This document shows positions 34,501 to 47,154 of a stretch of DNA of 64,000 nucleotides, in pieces. The notes beneath the pieces were generated by a model. It was given only the letters and a program-made list of their open reading frames with translations. It was not told where the DNA came from and did not search any database. Source of the DNA: Sclerotinia nivalis (Eukaryota; Ascomycota; Leotiomycetes; Helotiales; Sclerotiniaceae); NCBI GenBank assembly GCA_029531795.1, contig JAPEIS010000006.1, forward strand, positions 124,001-188,000, in the 5' to 3' direction. The number at the start of each line of letters is the position of its first letter. Position 1 is the first letter of the stretch. The translations under genes and the position numbers were made by a program.

Positions 34501-37091
34501 ATACGGATTCATCTTCAGCATCAAAGTCAAGATCCTCAAAATTTGTAACTTTTGCAGGAGCAGTGCCTTCTAGCAAATCACCATGATCTGGCTTCGCATG
34601 ATCTGCCTTGTCGGGAACCGCAACGTCGGGATGATCGGTGGACCTCTCAACTTCATCTGTCTTGATCTTCTTGCCAATGAAATGGGAGTAAAGCTCAGTC
34701 TGCGAAATAAGGAAATTGAGCTTCCTCTTCTGTCTATTTGCTTCACGATCAGCTTCGGCCTTCTTGGCGCTCTCAATCTCCTGCTTCTCGGCAGCTCGTC
34801 GAGTATCCCGCTCTTCACGTTCATTACGTTTCCAGAAAGACATCATCTCTCGCATAACACGCTTGGCACGAGCTTGAAGATCCTTGGTGCCCTTGTTCGT
34901 TCGTAATTGCCATCGTTTGGCTTCCTTTGACGCCAGAATTGCAGTCTTCTTCAAATTCGATGCTCGAATAGAATAAGAATCCACAGCGAGTTTAAAGACC
35001 TTGGGAACTTCCTTTCGAGCAAGATCCTTCCAGATTTGATCGTAGACAACATGGTACATCTTCGTGTTGTGCTGATCCACAGGAGCAGAAGGAGATTCTT
35101 CCTTGACCTCGACCGGTTCGGCTGGCGCCTTGAACTTGAGCTTAATCTTTGTACCCCCTTCTTTCGATGGAAGTGGCTTCATATCTTTAAACTCCGCTGC
35201 ATCCCTGATTGGCATGAGTGCTGGTGATTCGCCTTTGTCAATTGCCTCTTGGGCTGCTGCAGCCGAGTCCTTCTCCGCCTGCTTCTGTTCTTTAGACTTC
35301 CTGGGTCGAGCACCACCACGCTTTGGTTTCTTGGTGGAATCAGGATCTACAGCGGTGAAAGTCGACATACTACCTCCCTGCATATTAGGTTCCATGGGCG
35401 AAACTGCTCGAATCTCTGGACCCTTGTCTCCTCTAGCAAGTATTTGCTTGGTCTGCTGTGCCTTCTTTTCTGCTCTTTGGGCATCTCGAAGAAACTTATG
35501 TCGTTCTTGATCATCTTGTGCTGCTTGAGCCTTGGCCAAGGCAATCTCCTTTTGTTCCATATTATTCTGAACAGTCTTTTCACGACGACGTTTCCTCTGC
35601 ATATCCTTCTTGCGCTCTTTTTCTGTTTGAATCTCATCTGCTTGTACTTTCGAAATAGCAGCATCTCCTTCAACCTCTCTATATCGTTCTTCGCCCGCTT
35701 TAGCATGCTTTTCTAACCTCTTGGCCATCTTGTTGGCAAAATCCGTGCGACGTTGCTTTGTTTTAGAGATTTCGATTTTTTCAACCTCGAGCTTTCGTTT
35801 GAGTGATCGTGTTTGATAGAGTCTCTTCTCCTCTGCAAATTCCACATCGCTGTCTTCTGGTTCCCTGTCTAACTTTGACATCAAGATAACGATATCCCTT
35901 TCTTGATCTTTTGTAAAAGGTTTGGGTTTTGGTGTAGATTTTGTTTCTCCATTTGCCTTGCGCTTTGCCGGTACTCGGGATGTAGGTGGTGGAGGAGCTG
36001 GTGCGATTGAGGACTGTCGAGAGCTAGGGGCCGAAGAGGGTTCCGGCTTCAAGGTAGGCATGGTTTGTCGTGAAGGTTTGCGAGGCTTGGATACGATGGG
36101 TGTGGGAGTTGGTTGAGGTTTTGGTGTTGGTGTTGGTTCAGGAGCAGCACTGGATAATATACTCGAAAAAGCCATTGGATCTGCTGGTCGGCTAGGAGTC
36201 TGGTGGGCCATAAATTAGATGACGTTGATATAAAAAAAGTGAAAGGTGAACAGAGTTGCGACTTACACTAGCTGGTACAGGCTCTTGTTTGATGACTGGC
36301 CTGTCCTGCTTTACTGGTCCACCACCAAGACCATTATGTCGACTAACTGGTGATTCCATCGCGGGCATTCGTGGTGATTGTGTCACTGGAGGAGGTACGC
36401 GACCTTGTGGGTGCGCGTGTGAAATGGGCGACCGTGGTGGAAAATGAGAATTCACGGGAGATTTATAGGCACCGTTATAATGATTCAGTGGACCATCCGT
36501 AGATGGTGCAGGTGGTTGATTTTGTTGGTAGGAATAAGAATCACGACTCTGTTGTAAGGTGTTAGGAGATTATATATTCTTTTCGTGGGTGTATGGAAGA
36601 TATCTTACTTGTGATGTCTTAGCTTCCCTATCGTTCCATTTGGATTCCGTGGTCGCAGGTCTTCTTTCGCTCGAGTCGGAAGTCGGATCGTAGTAATTGC
36701 TGGTTGGTTTTTGATCGCGTTGATAACTAGTATCTCGTTCACTTTGATACAAAGAAGAAGTACCTAAACTCAACCCTAGGGTTGAAGGTGTAGTTGATTG
36801 AAGAGGAATGTGTGATGGTATAAGTGGAGGTGCCGCAGTTGGTGGATGATATTGATTGAATGATGGATGTGCGCCAGTTGAAGTTGGTGATGGATTGAGA
36901 ATTGAACGAATTTCAGTTTGTGATTGTTGTCTCGGTGAACCAACGTCGTGAGGTATGCTTGAGCTGCTGGTGCTCGTTGTGCTTGGTCCATTTGGTCCAT
37001 TCATTATCCCATCTCGCCTTATTATAGATGCAGCCTCTTCTTGATCATCTTCCGCCCGTCGCATCACTGTAGCATGAAATCTCGAGTCCAT
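31592..37091 (-). CDS. INO80: INO80 chromatin-remodelling ATPase, four exons, 1748 aa
   Basis: Exons are 37091-36609, 36548-36267, 36199-31900 and 31773-31592; all three introns keep phase. Residues 1 to about 380 are low-complexity, rich in Ser, Pro and Thr, then basic coiled-coil-like. The DBINO domain, diagnostic of INO80, is at about 639-766. The SNF2 ATPase has Walker A DEMGLGKT at 907-914 and Walker B DEAQ at 1017-1020. An insertion of about 280 residues, which in INO80 holds the RvbA/RvbB hexamer, separates the lobes. The helicase C lobe is at about 1462-1610, with [10 protein letters not shown]. The tail is Gly/Lys-rich and ends in an acidic stretch. INO80 slides and edits nucleosomes at promoters, forks and breaks in the nucleus. 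Start ATG 37091 is used because the GTG upstream is not a eukaryotic start. Confidence 0.95.
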
Positions 37092-38806
37092 TTTCTTCTT
37101 GCGCACCCTTTAGGTCCCATGTATATAACCAAGTGTTAAGTTTATATTGATCGATTTAGCGCTCCATGGAGGAATTTCGAAGATTTGTGACAACTAGGAA
37201 AATGAGTAGGTTCGTGTATATTGGGTTGGATTGAATTGGTACAAGACGATTTGGGGGTATTTCGTTTTTCTTGGTTGTTGGGTTATTGATACAACGGAAT
37301 TTAAAACTTCTCTTATCACAATCATCAATCACTTAAAACAACATCTAAGGAGAGGATTTTTGTTTGAAATGAACTGAGATGTATTAATTGAATGAGATCG
37401 GATATACCGGACGGTGAAGTTTTTGAGTGAATTGATTTTAAGGAAAGAAAGAAAGAAGTAATTGATATCTGCCCAGGTAGAAACCAAGATTTGAATGTAG
37501 GTAGTGAGTAGTAATAATTCGTAGGTAGGTAGGTAGAGGAATATAGATAGAAACCGAATAATTGGATATAAAAAAGTATCTTGATGCGGATTGCCGTTTT
37601 CGAATTCTTAGATTTTGTATCTGGTAAAAAGAAATTTATTTGACTTTGATTCTGATTGAGTTTTTTTTTAAAAAAAAGATCTAATTCTTCAGCCAGCCAG
37701 CCAAAAAGCAAGAGAAAGATTTTGAAAGAGAATAATAGGACAATTGATCAAAGTTGTGAGGTTAAGGAGAGATCCGAAATGATTTGATTGTTGGTTAGGT
37801 AGATAGAAAAAACAACTTATCACGACATTTTCCCTTTGATGAATTGAATTTCCCTGGAGAGCTACTAGAGTCGGTATTGCCGATGATATTGATGTGAGAA
37901 AAATATCGAGGATATACTTACAATGTCATGAAAACCTCAAGAATGGAATAATAAATCAAGAATTAAATGAAGTTTCTCATAGGTATCCGAGTAAATGTAG
38001 GTAGGTATTAATTGATTTCATTTCATTTTATTTCTTTTTCTTTTCTTTCAATATATTTTCTAATTCCTTGGGGTCACAAATAAAATGCGCCATTCATCAA
38101 ATTCTGGATTTTATTAATCTCACATAGTTTGGAGCGCATACTTGGAGTGAAGCGTCCGGATTTCTCACAGGAAGAGTTGTGAAGGTTGTGGTTTGCTTTC
38201 CATTATGATTATGACATCGTAAGTAAGATGTGATTGGTTACTTAAATGGTCTAGAATGCTTAGAAATGGGAATCACCCCTGCATAGAAATTGAGTTTGGA
38301 GCTTTGGGTCCCAAGTACTTAGTACTAAGGTGAGAGTTTGGGCGTGGAGATTTTACATGTAGTTTACATGTAGTTTACATGTAGAACAATGAAAGCCCAT
38401 TCTGAAAGCCTGCCATCGGTTCTTATCATCAGCCATATAGCAATCAGCATCAATTTTATCATGTAAAAAGTAGAAAGTCCCTTTACACCATATTCACATC
38501 ACTCATCAACCATCACATCACAATATCAAAAGTATTTTTTAATAACGTTTTTTTTTAAAAGATTTCGACCAAATTAACGCCATCTAAACAGACTCGCATT
38601 CTATCCCACCAAAAGAAAGCCGTGTTTCAACAATCCTGCACCGCCCCAATCCCTCCGCGACCTCCTCATTTTCGGGCCGTAAGGGGATGGCCAATAGCCT
38701 TGGTGAATGCCACCCATGTCAAATGTTAAGTCGTCCATCAATGCATCAAATCAAACTTTTTGTTTGGACTGGATATTGCACGAGTTATTGTTAATATATA
38801 GCCACT
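37092..38806. other. Intergenic between ARB1 end and INO80 start
   Basis: This stretch of 1.7 kb holds the INO80 promoter and 5' leader and the ARB1 3' flank. A minus-strand ORF at 37325-37711 has no homology I recognise and is probably leader sequence. A triple 11-bp repeat lies at 38352-38384. Short GTAG and TAGG repeats occur at 37495-37540. Confidence 0.6.
38352..38384. repeat. Three perfect copies of TTTACATGTAG
   Basis: Three head-to-tail 11-bp units are each centred on the palindrome ACATGT. They lie about 450 bp beyond the ARB1 stop codon. They could be protein-binding sites or simple slippage; no function can be shown from sequence. Confidence 0.75.
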
Positions 38807-40801
38807 TTAAACAGCCCCTGCAGAAACCATCTTCTTTCTCAAGTGGTTCTTGTACTCGGCGATCGTACCATCCCATCTCTTGATGGTTTGGTTCTCGCAT
38901 ACCATGATGTCCTTAGCAATCTTATCGAGCAACCTATATACTGTTAGCATGTTACCCTTTTCGTCCGATGGAAGATATGCTTACCTGAAATCGTGAGAAA
39001 CGACAACAACACCACCAGTGAAAGCATTGATAGCATCAGCCAAACTGTCAATGGTAGGAATATCCAAACCGTTGGTAGGTTCATCCAACAACAACATATT
39101 TGGTCCATCTATAGCCAACAAAGCAAACACAATTCTGGACTTTTGTCCTTCGGAAAGAGTACCCATCAATGCCGTTTGAGATTCACCACTGAGACCATAC
39201 TTTCCGAGTTGTTGACGCCAGTATTGGTAATCTTGACTCTTATGGGCATACTTATCTCTAACGAAATCCAAGGCGGATTTGGTAAGATCCAATTGTTCCG
39301 AAGAATGTTGAGAGTAAACACCCATCTTCAAATGTGTGTGACGGGAAACAGTTCCTCCGGTGGGGGAAAGTTTACCGGTCATGAGACGGAGAAGGGTGGA
39401 TTTACCAACACCGTTAGGCCCGACAAGAGCAGTACGAGAGTCCATGTCAACACCGAGGTCAAGGTTGCGGTAGAGATCATCCTTAGAGTCACCAGAGTAG
39501 GAGAAAGTAACATCATCAAATGACAAAACTGGTGGTGGAAGCTTCTCAACATCTGCGAAACGGAAAGTGAAGACACGATCTTCCTCAACCTTTTGAATGA
39601 AACCATCGGCCTCCATCTTGTCCAAAATCTTTTGTCTGGATTTGGCTTGACGCACCAAGTTGGCATAGGTACCAGCTGAAGCAATGAATTTCTTAATGTG
39701 AACAATTTCATCTTGTTGTTTTTGGTAGGCCTTCATTTGGTTGACTTCTTGTTCAGATCTAGTCTTTGCGTAAGAATCGTAGTTACCACCATAGTAGATG
39801 AGTTGTCTGGAACGCATATCGATCATGTTGCCGCAAACACCGTTGAGGAAATCCATAGAGTGAGAAACAAGGATAAGAGTTCGGTCCCATTTCTTCAAGT
39901 ATTCTTCCAACCACACGCAAGCTTCCAAATCCAAATGTGCGGTAGGGTCATCGAGAAGGAGAAGGGAGGGCTTGACGAAAAGAGCTTTAGCCAAAGCCAC
40001 ACGCATACGCCATCCACCAGACATATCCTTGGTCTTCTTGTGAATAGTGACCTTGTTGAAACCGAGACCAGTCAAAATGAGGGATGCACGGGTGGAGAAG
40101 GTGGATGGATCCATGGTATCCATACGCTATGATTAGTTAGCCATGTATGACAGGATATCTTTGCACCTGAATAATCTTACCTCGTAAAGATCCAAAAGAA
40201 CTGGACTCTCTGGTCCTTCCTCCTCCAACAATCGCTCGGCCTCGTCATCAAGTCTCTTCATTTCATTCTCTGCTTCTCTGACGACCCATTCTAAGGCACC
40301 TAAATTACTAGGAGGAGCACCCTCGTTTAATAAGTAGATATCGACATGATCTGGGACTGGGTATTCGCGCATATCGATCGCCTTGAGGAGAGTTGACTTT
40401 CCGCAACCGTTCTCTCCCAAAAGACCATATCGACGTCCATATGTAAGTTCGAGCGTTGTATCGTTCAAAAGGACACGACCGTGGAAAACCAGCGATGCAG
40501 ATGTGATCTTGACGTCACGACTTTGCTTGAGAGAGCTGAGAACACCGGTTGTGACACGATCAGAGAGACCATGTTTATCCATTTGTGCAGCTAGTCTCTT
40601 GACTTCATCCATATCCCTTGTCGCAGGTTGATCCTCGTCAGGAATAACATTTCCATTGGCGTCGAGGGCTACTTCACCAGGAGTTGTAGTGCCAGATGCA
40701 GCCTGGGAGCCAGCCTTTGATTTGGAGGCAACAGTCTTCTTTGCTGGCTTTCCTTCAGCGGCCCTCTTCGCATCACGAGCGGCTTTCGATGCTGAAACCA
40801 T
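38807..40801 (-). CDS. ARB1: ARB1, ABC-F ATPase of ribosome biogenesis, three exons, 629 aa
   Basis: Exons are 40801-40181, 40126-38985 and 38933-38807, with introns of 54 and 51 nt in phase. The N-terminus is Lys/Ala-rich. The first ATP-binding cassette has Walker [13 protein letters not shown] at 126-137, signature MSGGWRMR at 242-249 and Walker B LLLLDDP at 262-268. The second has GPNGVGKST at 443-451, LSEGQKSR at 531-538 and LLLDEPT at 552-558. The final exon (LLDKIAKDI ... [15 protein letters not shown]) matches the C-terminus typical of ARB1. There are no membrane segments. In yeast ARB1 is essential and acts in 40S and 60S subunit maturation, shuttling between nucleus and cytoplasm. 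The length agrees with the family (about 610 aa). Gcn20 and New1, the other ABC-F types, have different N-termini. Confidence 0.93.
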
Positions 40802-41801
40802 TTTGATTAACTACTTGAAGTTGTCGTGATAGTAATCAATAATCGATAGGTGAAGAAAAGAAATACTTTTGATTTCTCTCTCTCTTGGATGGATTTTGTC
40901 GAGTCGACCTTTTTTTCAGGTTTATCGTTAATGATGGTGGGGAGAAATCTTTTGGTGGGGTTTTTCTCAGACTAAAGCCTTTTTCATTATCGATTAAGTA
41001 AGTTTAGTGCCACATCATATTTTTTGGGGGGATGAAGTACCTAGTAATCTGTGGGTGTGGCTTAATAAATGTAGAATAGAAATGTCCGCATGAGATTATC
41101 CGCAATTGATGTGAAGCACAAATTCGTGATTATCAATCTTGAGTGAAATAATGATTATTATCATTTTAAAGTGCAGAAAGGAATTCTTTAAATGTATTGT
41201 GTAGGTAGGATGTTTGGGGGAAAATTGAGAATAAAATACATCTTTTAGTGTTTCTTCCCTATGATAAGTTCTTGTGTACTAAGAGCAAACATTTATTAAG
41301 TACACTCCTCACAATCTTTTTTCTCACCTCGTTCACCAATCAGATCTCTTAGATTTGACATTCCAATGATAGGGCTAAAAATAATCTGACGTAGGAGAGA
41401 GAATTGATTGGATATCATCACGTGCTCAGGGCTTCCCTTTCATCTTCCTTGCCACTCGTTCGGGCTAGATTTCAAGAATCGAGGCTACTAGGTATTCTCA
41501 CCTAATATCTTTATCTATTGGTGACTTTCTCTATCCTAAGTATTTCCGTTCATTTATGGGACAGACTTAGTAAAATGAAAGGACTTATACTTTGGTTCTA
41601 TGAGGATTATCTTGGGGGAGTATACGAGTGTATTATTTGGGAGTGCGAACAACAAAGAGTTGTACGGTTAGCATAGAACACTAATCATGCAAGCTAAATT
41701 AACCTGAGCTATGAAAATTTAATCTCAGCACTATATACGGACTATACGACTACTATATACCTACCTAGTAAACACTGTGACAGCGAGATGTGAGGCCAAC
41801 A
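40802..41801. promoter_or_regulatory. Divergent intergenic region, ARB1 (-) and reductase (+)
   Basis: One kilobase separates two outward-facing start codons, so it holds both promoters. A CT-rich tract (TTTCTCTCTCTC, about 40873-40884) lies near the ARB1 start, as is common at constitutive fungal promoters. I see no TATA box that clearly belongs to either gene. Confidence 0.5.
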
Positions 41802-43025
41802 ATGTTCCTTTCTTATTCCAGGTCCTCTAAGCTACCACGTCTTGAGAGAATCCAACCATGTATACACCAGTCCCCAATACCTTGTTTCAAAAGATCTCAG
41901 AGATGTCTATTCCATTCCTCAACACCATTTGCTCAACAGAAAAATCATCTAGAGCATCGACGTGATCAAGATACGAATCACTTGGAAATGGATCCCACCA
42001 TACATATTTTAGGTCTTGGAAACCTGGGAAAGCTGTTCGCACACTCATTAGCTACAAAACCCAAATCCCCTCCTATCACTTTATTGCTTCATCGTCCACA
42101 TCTATACCACATGGCAAAAGCCGAAGGGCCAAAGATTAAGATCTATCATGACGGTGTTTGGCATGGCAATGGTCATTACGATGTGGAATTAACATCCCAG
42201 GATGGTAATAAGAGTTACTCAGATGCTAGGGTTATATCCAATCTGATAGTCACCACAAAATCTCACAAAATGGCTGAGGCGCTTGGGATGATCAAACATC
42301 GATTGTCCCGTATGTCAACTGTACTGTTCATACATAACGGTATGGGAGTCGTGGAAGAAGTCAACAAGGTCGTGTTTCCCAATGTTAAAGACAGGCCATA
42401 TTATCTATTTGGTATAGCATCCCATGGTGTCTCTCAGCAAACCCCATTCACGGCGGTCCTTGCTGGTCATGGTTCTGTCACGATTGGAAATCCCGAGATG
42501 GATAAAGAGGAATCTCCAGTCAAAAGCTATCTCCTACGACAAGTTATTGACTCCAAGCTTCTCCGCGCCAGCGAGGTTCCTTGGGATGAATTTAGACTCC
42601 TTCAATTGCAGAAATTGGCTGTGAATGCCGTAATAAATCCTCTCACTGCTCTAAACAATTGTTTAAACGGCACGATTGTGGAATCTTCAATGCTCGGGGG
42701 TATGGGAAATCTCCTCGAGGGCTTAGTATCCGAAATTAGTCAAGTCATTTGTTCACTGCCAGAACTTGAAGGGGTTCCAGGCCTGGAAGAACGATTTTCA
42801 ATAGAAAGTTTGTGGAACATCATTCTTGATGTTGCTCTAGCCACTGCCCAGAATCAAAGTTCTATGCTTCAAGATGTTAGCAATGGCAGAGAAACCGAAA
42901 TTTCTTATATTAATGGATACATTGTGGAAAGAGGAAAAGAGCTAGGTATTGAGTGTCCGGTGAATAGGAGGATGGTTATGAGTATTCTCGAGGCCGTCTC
43001 AAAGCAGAAGCTCCAAGCTGTGTAG
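41802..43025 (+). CDS. 2-dehydropantoate 2-reductase (ketopantoate reductase) family protein, 407 aa
   Basis: A single-exon ORF; ATG 41802 is the first in frame. Residues 1 to about 60 are rich in Ser, Arg and Lys with few acidic residues and look like a mitochondrial presequence. The Rossmann motif GLGNLG is at 71-76. A conserved HNGMG follows (family Asn of the active site). The C-terminal ApbA/PanE domain has KLAVNAVINPLTAL (catalytic Lys and Asn) and ends with ECPVNRRM. The family reduces ketopantoate to pantoate with NADPH in pantothenate and CoA synthesis. Fungi carry several paralogues, so the exact substrate is not certain. It diverges from ARB1. The frame is intact throughout. Confidence 0.85.
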   Translation: MFLSYSRSSKLPRLERIQPCIHQSPIPCFKRSQRCLFHSSTPFAQQKNHLEHRRDQDTNHLEMDPTIHILGLGNLGKLFAHSLATKPKSPPITLLLHRPHLYHMAKAEGPKIKIYHDGVWHGNGHYDVELTSQDGNKSYSDARVISNLIVTTKSHKMAEALGMIKHRLSRMSTVLFIHNGMGVVEEVNKVVFPNVKDRPYYLFGIASHGVSQQTPFTAVLAGHGSVTIGNPEMDKEESPVKSYLLRQVIDSKLLRASEVPWDEFRLLQLQKLAVNAVINPLTALNNCLNGTIVESSMLGGMGNLLEGLVSEISQVICSLPELEGVPGLEERFSIESLWNIILDVALATAQNQSSMLQDVSNGRETEISYINGYIVERGKELGIECPVNRRMVMSILEAVSKQKLQAV

Positions 43026-43838
43026 AATGAAGCCAGTGAGTCCGCAAAAGAATAGTGGACGTCTTTGGTCTTGAATATTATTACTATGCCGGTCTTTTCT
43101 TTTTCTCTCTCTCTCTCGATTAGCTATTTATACATTCCAGCTTCTTTGAGACCTCAAGATTGAATATCATCGTTAAGATTATCACGAGACCATGGTACTA
43201 GTGCTGCAAGGCTCGACACGGGTACAAACGGCAAGCGAGGCTGAGGTTACCTGGTCATCCACATCAAAACATTCACTCTTTTCGACTCATCTCACTTCTT
43301 GGTGGGAGAATCTTGTCAAGGGACTAGATAACTTGCGAATTCGGATTATATCCTCAAAGAAAAAAGGGCAATATCTCAGCCGTACACGACGAGGCTGCTC
43401 ACACGGTTTTTTTCAAGAGGAATTCCAAGGCTGAGTGGTTCATACTTCACGAGTTAATTCATGAACGCGTCAACTTCTTCCACTTAAAAATGATCACCAT
43501 CATCTTTGAGCTGGTGTCGTCGTCGCTCTTGAATTTTTTAACTTTATAACTCGTCGTAAATCGATCCAGGATTCTTTCTGAAAGATCATCGACATTTCTT
43601 TTTACTGGTAGGTTCTCGATTTTATTCTAGAAATTCTATGTTCCAGTTCCCATCATTCATCTCCATTTATCCTTATTTACTCGATAGGAAAACACTAGAA
43701 AGAGCTCCTTATATTGCTTTTTTCCTAACGTATTTTTGACAGACACAAACACTCCTGTTTTTCCATACAGGTTCCCGATCTCTGAATCACAAATTTGCCA
43801 TCTCAACCATCTACGAGTATTTCACTCCCTTCTCAACC
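43026..43838. other. Intergenic, 0.8 kb
   Basis: This is the 3' flank of the reductase gene and promoter of the next. A CT repeat lies at 43101-43117. The ORF at 43192-43434 has an ATG but no recognisable domain or codon signal, and I do not call it. Confidence 0.5.
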
Positions 43839-44785
43839 ATGAGTCAACCTTGTCAACATCTCCTCGAGTACAATGTCAAGTCTACCGAACTTTCAACCTA
43901 TATCAGACCCCGCCGTCCAACGAACCAAAAAGCACAATTCCATCAATTCGCCAAACTAGCTCCTGAACTCCAAAGGATGATTTTCAAAGAATCTCTCCCC
44001 GAGGGCCGCATCGTTTCTCTTAAAGCTGTCGAAATCCTTGTTGACACTCCAGATAAATGGACTCGAGAGTGGTATAGCACTGAGATTTCCGGTGGAAAAT
44101 ACAAGAGCGCAAAGATCGTTGTCAGTACAACTTTACCCGCACTTTTGCACGTCAATTCTATGGCCCGCGAAATCGCCCGAAAGGAATACAAACTCGAGTT
44201 CAGCCACTGTCTTCCACATCCCGTATACTTCAATTTTGATACAGACACTCTCTACATCCAATCCGATCGCGCCGTTAGGCTATTCCACGGTACTGCACAG
44301 AGGCTCAAGAGATTCCCAATTCCATTAAGCCGTGGCCTCGATATTGCGAAGATGCAAGAAAAGCTTAAGTACCTGATGCTTGGGGAGCCTTGTCTTTTCA
44401 AAACCACCACGGAAATGATTGCTTGCTTGGAAAACCTAGAGGTGTTAGAATTAAAGGAGGGTTGTTTTCGGAAAGAGCAAAAAGTTATGATCTTGAATAA
44501 TAGGTGGAATGACAGATGGGGTGAGGATTTTCCTTATGAATGCGTAGAGTTAAGCGATAAGGAGATGGGTTACAAGCTTGAGGACATGAAGGTATGTTGA
44601 ATACGTTACTATTCACTCTAGTATTAGAGAAAAAACTAGCCAGGTCTAGGTTGGAGGTATGGCACTGACTTGTTTGATAGGATGGCTACGCTGTATACGT
44701 CAAACCTCGTCGATCTCCTAGACTCATGGAGCTCGAGGCTAATGACAAGGTTGATAGCCACGAAGGAGAAGATGATGAGGCTTAG
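43839..44785 (+). CDS. 2EXR-domain protein, two exons, 285 aa
   Basis: Exons are 43839-44591 and 44681-44785. The 89-nt intron has a GTATGT donor and a GATAG acceptor and joins ATG-AAG to GAT-GGC in phase. The 2EXR motif (F-H-Q-F-A-K-L-A-P-E-L-Q-R-M-I-F-K) lies at residues 34-50, followed by GRIVSLK. A further conserved block LLHVNSMAREIA sits near 100-115, then YFNFDTDTLYI, as in other family members. The end is acidic (EGEDDEA). Function is unknown. It is only distantly related to the 2EXR protein at 27454-29051: the motif and layout agree, the rest does not. Confidence 0.85.
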
Positions 44786-46152
44786 CAAAGCAAGTGTCAA
44801 CATGGCAAGAGGAAAAGGCGAGTTTTCTTTGTAAATGACCTTGAACACGTCTTTGGATCCGTAAGAACATAGCCTTAATGTTGTTTTTCAAATATCAGAT
44901 AGAAATGTCTTCCTGCTTGTTATCTATTCGGAATCGAGACAACCAACCCGTGATTCGTTTTCAATTCTAATTCCAACATTGGGATTTCTTTCATTGTGTT
45001 TGAAGTGCTGGATAGATCCCGTCTTCATTATTCAATTCTCATCCCAGCATTCGCACATATTTCGTAGAGCTTGAAGTGCTAAATAGCGAGGCCCTCCGTC
45101 TATTGATATCGGATTCCTTATTTTACTTACAAAACCTAATCCTTCAATATACTACATACCTAGCATTCCCATCATAAAACTCAACGCCAGATTCCTAGAC
45201 TGGAGGTCTTCCACAAACCAAGCATTCAAGCATTCAAGTCGAGCTTTCCACATTCAATCCATTCATTCCTTAGCCCTTTCCAGCTCTCCGGAGAAGAGTT
45301 AGCTCGTCTTAATCAGACCCCCGCTGCGCTTTTTCGGTTTAATGGTCACATTTTGAGCATGGTCAGTCAATATTAGGGTTCATCAATACTTACCTATATT
45401 GCGGACATCACAGCTTTTTAATCGAAATGCAGAAGTTACTCAATATTATATTGATGCTTTAAGATACGAATTTTCTATCTCCATTGTTATATTCATTATT
45501 TTTATTTTGGAAACATTTTTAACGCCGAATTTTCGTTTGATGATGGTTGAGTAGTAATAGTTATTACCATGCCACTAGGAATACTGTAGCTTCTTCATCT
45601 TCATCTCCTCCCGCTTTTCTTTTCCCTCTCTTTCCCACTGCTATCGATGATCCTAGCAATAAATTACACGCATTCAAAATCCTTCCAGAAACAACCCACC
45701 TCATTTTTCTCCTCTTGCTCATGATCTTCTTACTACTTACTTACTTTACAACTATGGTAGATGAGATTTTAGACAGGGGAGGATTAAAAGGAAAGGTCAT
45801 TGGATCGGTTAACCTATCACTACTGCGATACCACCCCGCATTGAATGTCTATTTCTCCAACAATGGACAGGAGCTGCACCTAGTTCTCAGAGAGGAAGTT
45901 GGAATATGTATCAGAAATGGGATGGGATTGAAGGTAAGAAATTGTTGCATATCTCAAGAATCCTTCGCCACTAACTTGCATATGCTTTTCTACCAATCAT
46001 TGATAACCAAAATTACCCCTCTTTTTACACTATTCCATGAGCCGAGTTTGAACTCAGCTCAACTATCTATATCGCAATTTACGATCAATATCTGGCAATC
46101 TTCAATATTTTCGATTTGAATTCATTCTCCAAAGACCTTTTGCAAAAGCACA
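44786..46152. other. Intergenic with an unconfirmed coding stretch at 45752-45934
   Basis: The ORF 45547-46119 has no ATG at its start, and a hydrophobic stretch precedes MVDEILDRGG (ATG 45754). The stretch ends at a good donor (AAG/GTAAGAA, 45934), and an acceptor before 46138 would join it in phase to the methyltransferase start. This may be an upstream exon or chance. Nothing else is supported. Confidence 0.35.
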
Positions 46153-47154
46153 ATGAAGATGTCTTCCGTAGATAGCATCGGAGCTGATGATATAAGTGCA
46201 TTTAAGTTTTACGATAGCATTAGTGATAAATACGATAAATACTACGGTCTGGATCCTGGATTATTGACCTTCATCAAAGAGAGTCTTGAACTTCTACCTC
46301 CTAATGCTTCGGTGAGATTATTGACCTTTTCATTGCACATCATTCTACTCAGTTCTCGACCTCCAGGGACATAAACAAGAGATATATACTCTTATTATCT
46401 TCCTGAGTATGAAATTGAAGAACGGAAGTGTCATTCTCCCCACCCAAAACCACAAACTAACACCCTCCCCTCTAAAACAGGTCCTAGACATCGGATCCGG
46501 CACCGGAATCCCCACCTCCCTCTCAGTAATCCAATCAGGTCGTAAACTCCACGGTATTGATTTCTCCCCCAAAATGATTGCTCTCTCGCAGAAAAACGTT
46601 CCGGGAGCAACGTTCGAATGTATTAGCATGCTTGATTATGAGCCGAAAGAAAAATTCGATGCGGCATTTGTTATTTTCTCAATGTTTCATTTTCAGCGGG
46701 GAGAAATGGAGAAGGTGGTAGGGAAATGGAGGGGTTGGGTTAAAGAGGGGGGATGGATTTTTGTGGGGACTATATTGGCGGAGGATGCGGGGATGGTGGA
46801 GGATAGTATGTTTGATGAGGAGAGGGTGAGATTCCTTCTATATACGATACTTTTTTGATTCAGATCTTTGTCTTCCTTTACACATATTTCCCTTCCCTAT
46901 TCATATTCATTCATGGCTAATCACCGATAAAATAATAGCTCTGCGCAGAAAATGTCCCGGGTAAATTCATGGGTCATGTTTATGGAAACTTACTGTATAC
47001 GAGGAAAGGGTGGGAGAGATTATTAGGGGATAATGGGTTTGAAATTGTGAAGACGAGGAAGGAGGCTTTTCAGGCACAAGCAGAGGCGGAGTGTGATGAG
47101 GAGGTGCATTTTTGGATTATGGCTAGGAGGGTGGGGGAGGAGAAGGAGGGGTGA
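46153..47154 (+). CDS. Class I SAM-dependent methyltransferase, three exons, 239 aa
   Basis: Exons are 46153-46311, 46481-46825 and 46939-47154, all joined in phase 0 (introns of 169 and 113 nt). The N-terminus (FKFYDSISDKYDKYYG) resembles the start of many small methyltransferases. Motif I VLDIGSGTGIPTSL opens exon 2 (residues 54-67) and binds S-adenosylmethionine. GIDFSPKMIALSQKN carries the acidic residue after strand 2, and AAFVIFSMFHF is motif IV. Exon 3 (GWERLLGDNGFEIVKTRKEAF) matches the C-terminal strand region. The substrate cannot be predicted. The length is normal for a free-standing methyltransferase. An additional upstream exon is possible. Confidence 0.85.

Noticed and set aside
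34121..36116. Several plus-strand ORFs of 60-155 aa inside INO80
   Set aside because: They are reverse-strand shadows of the INO80 coding frame.
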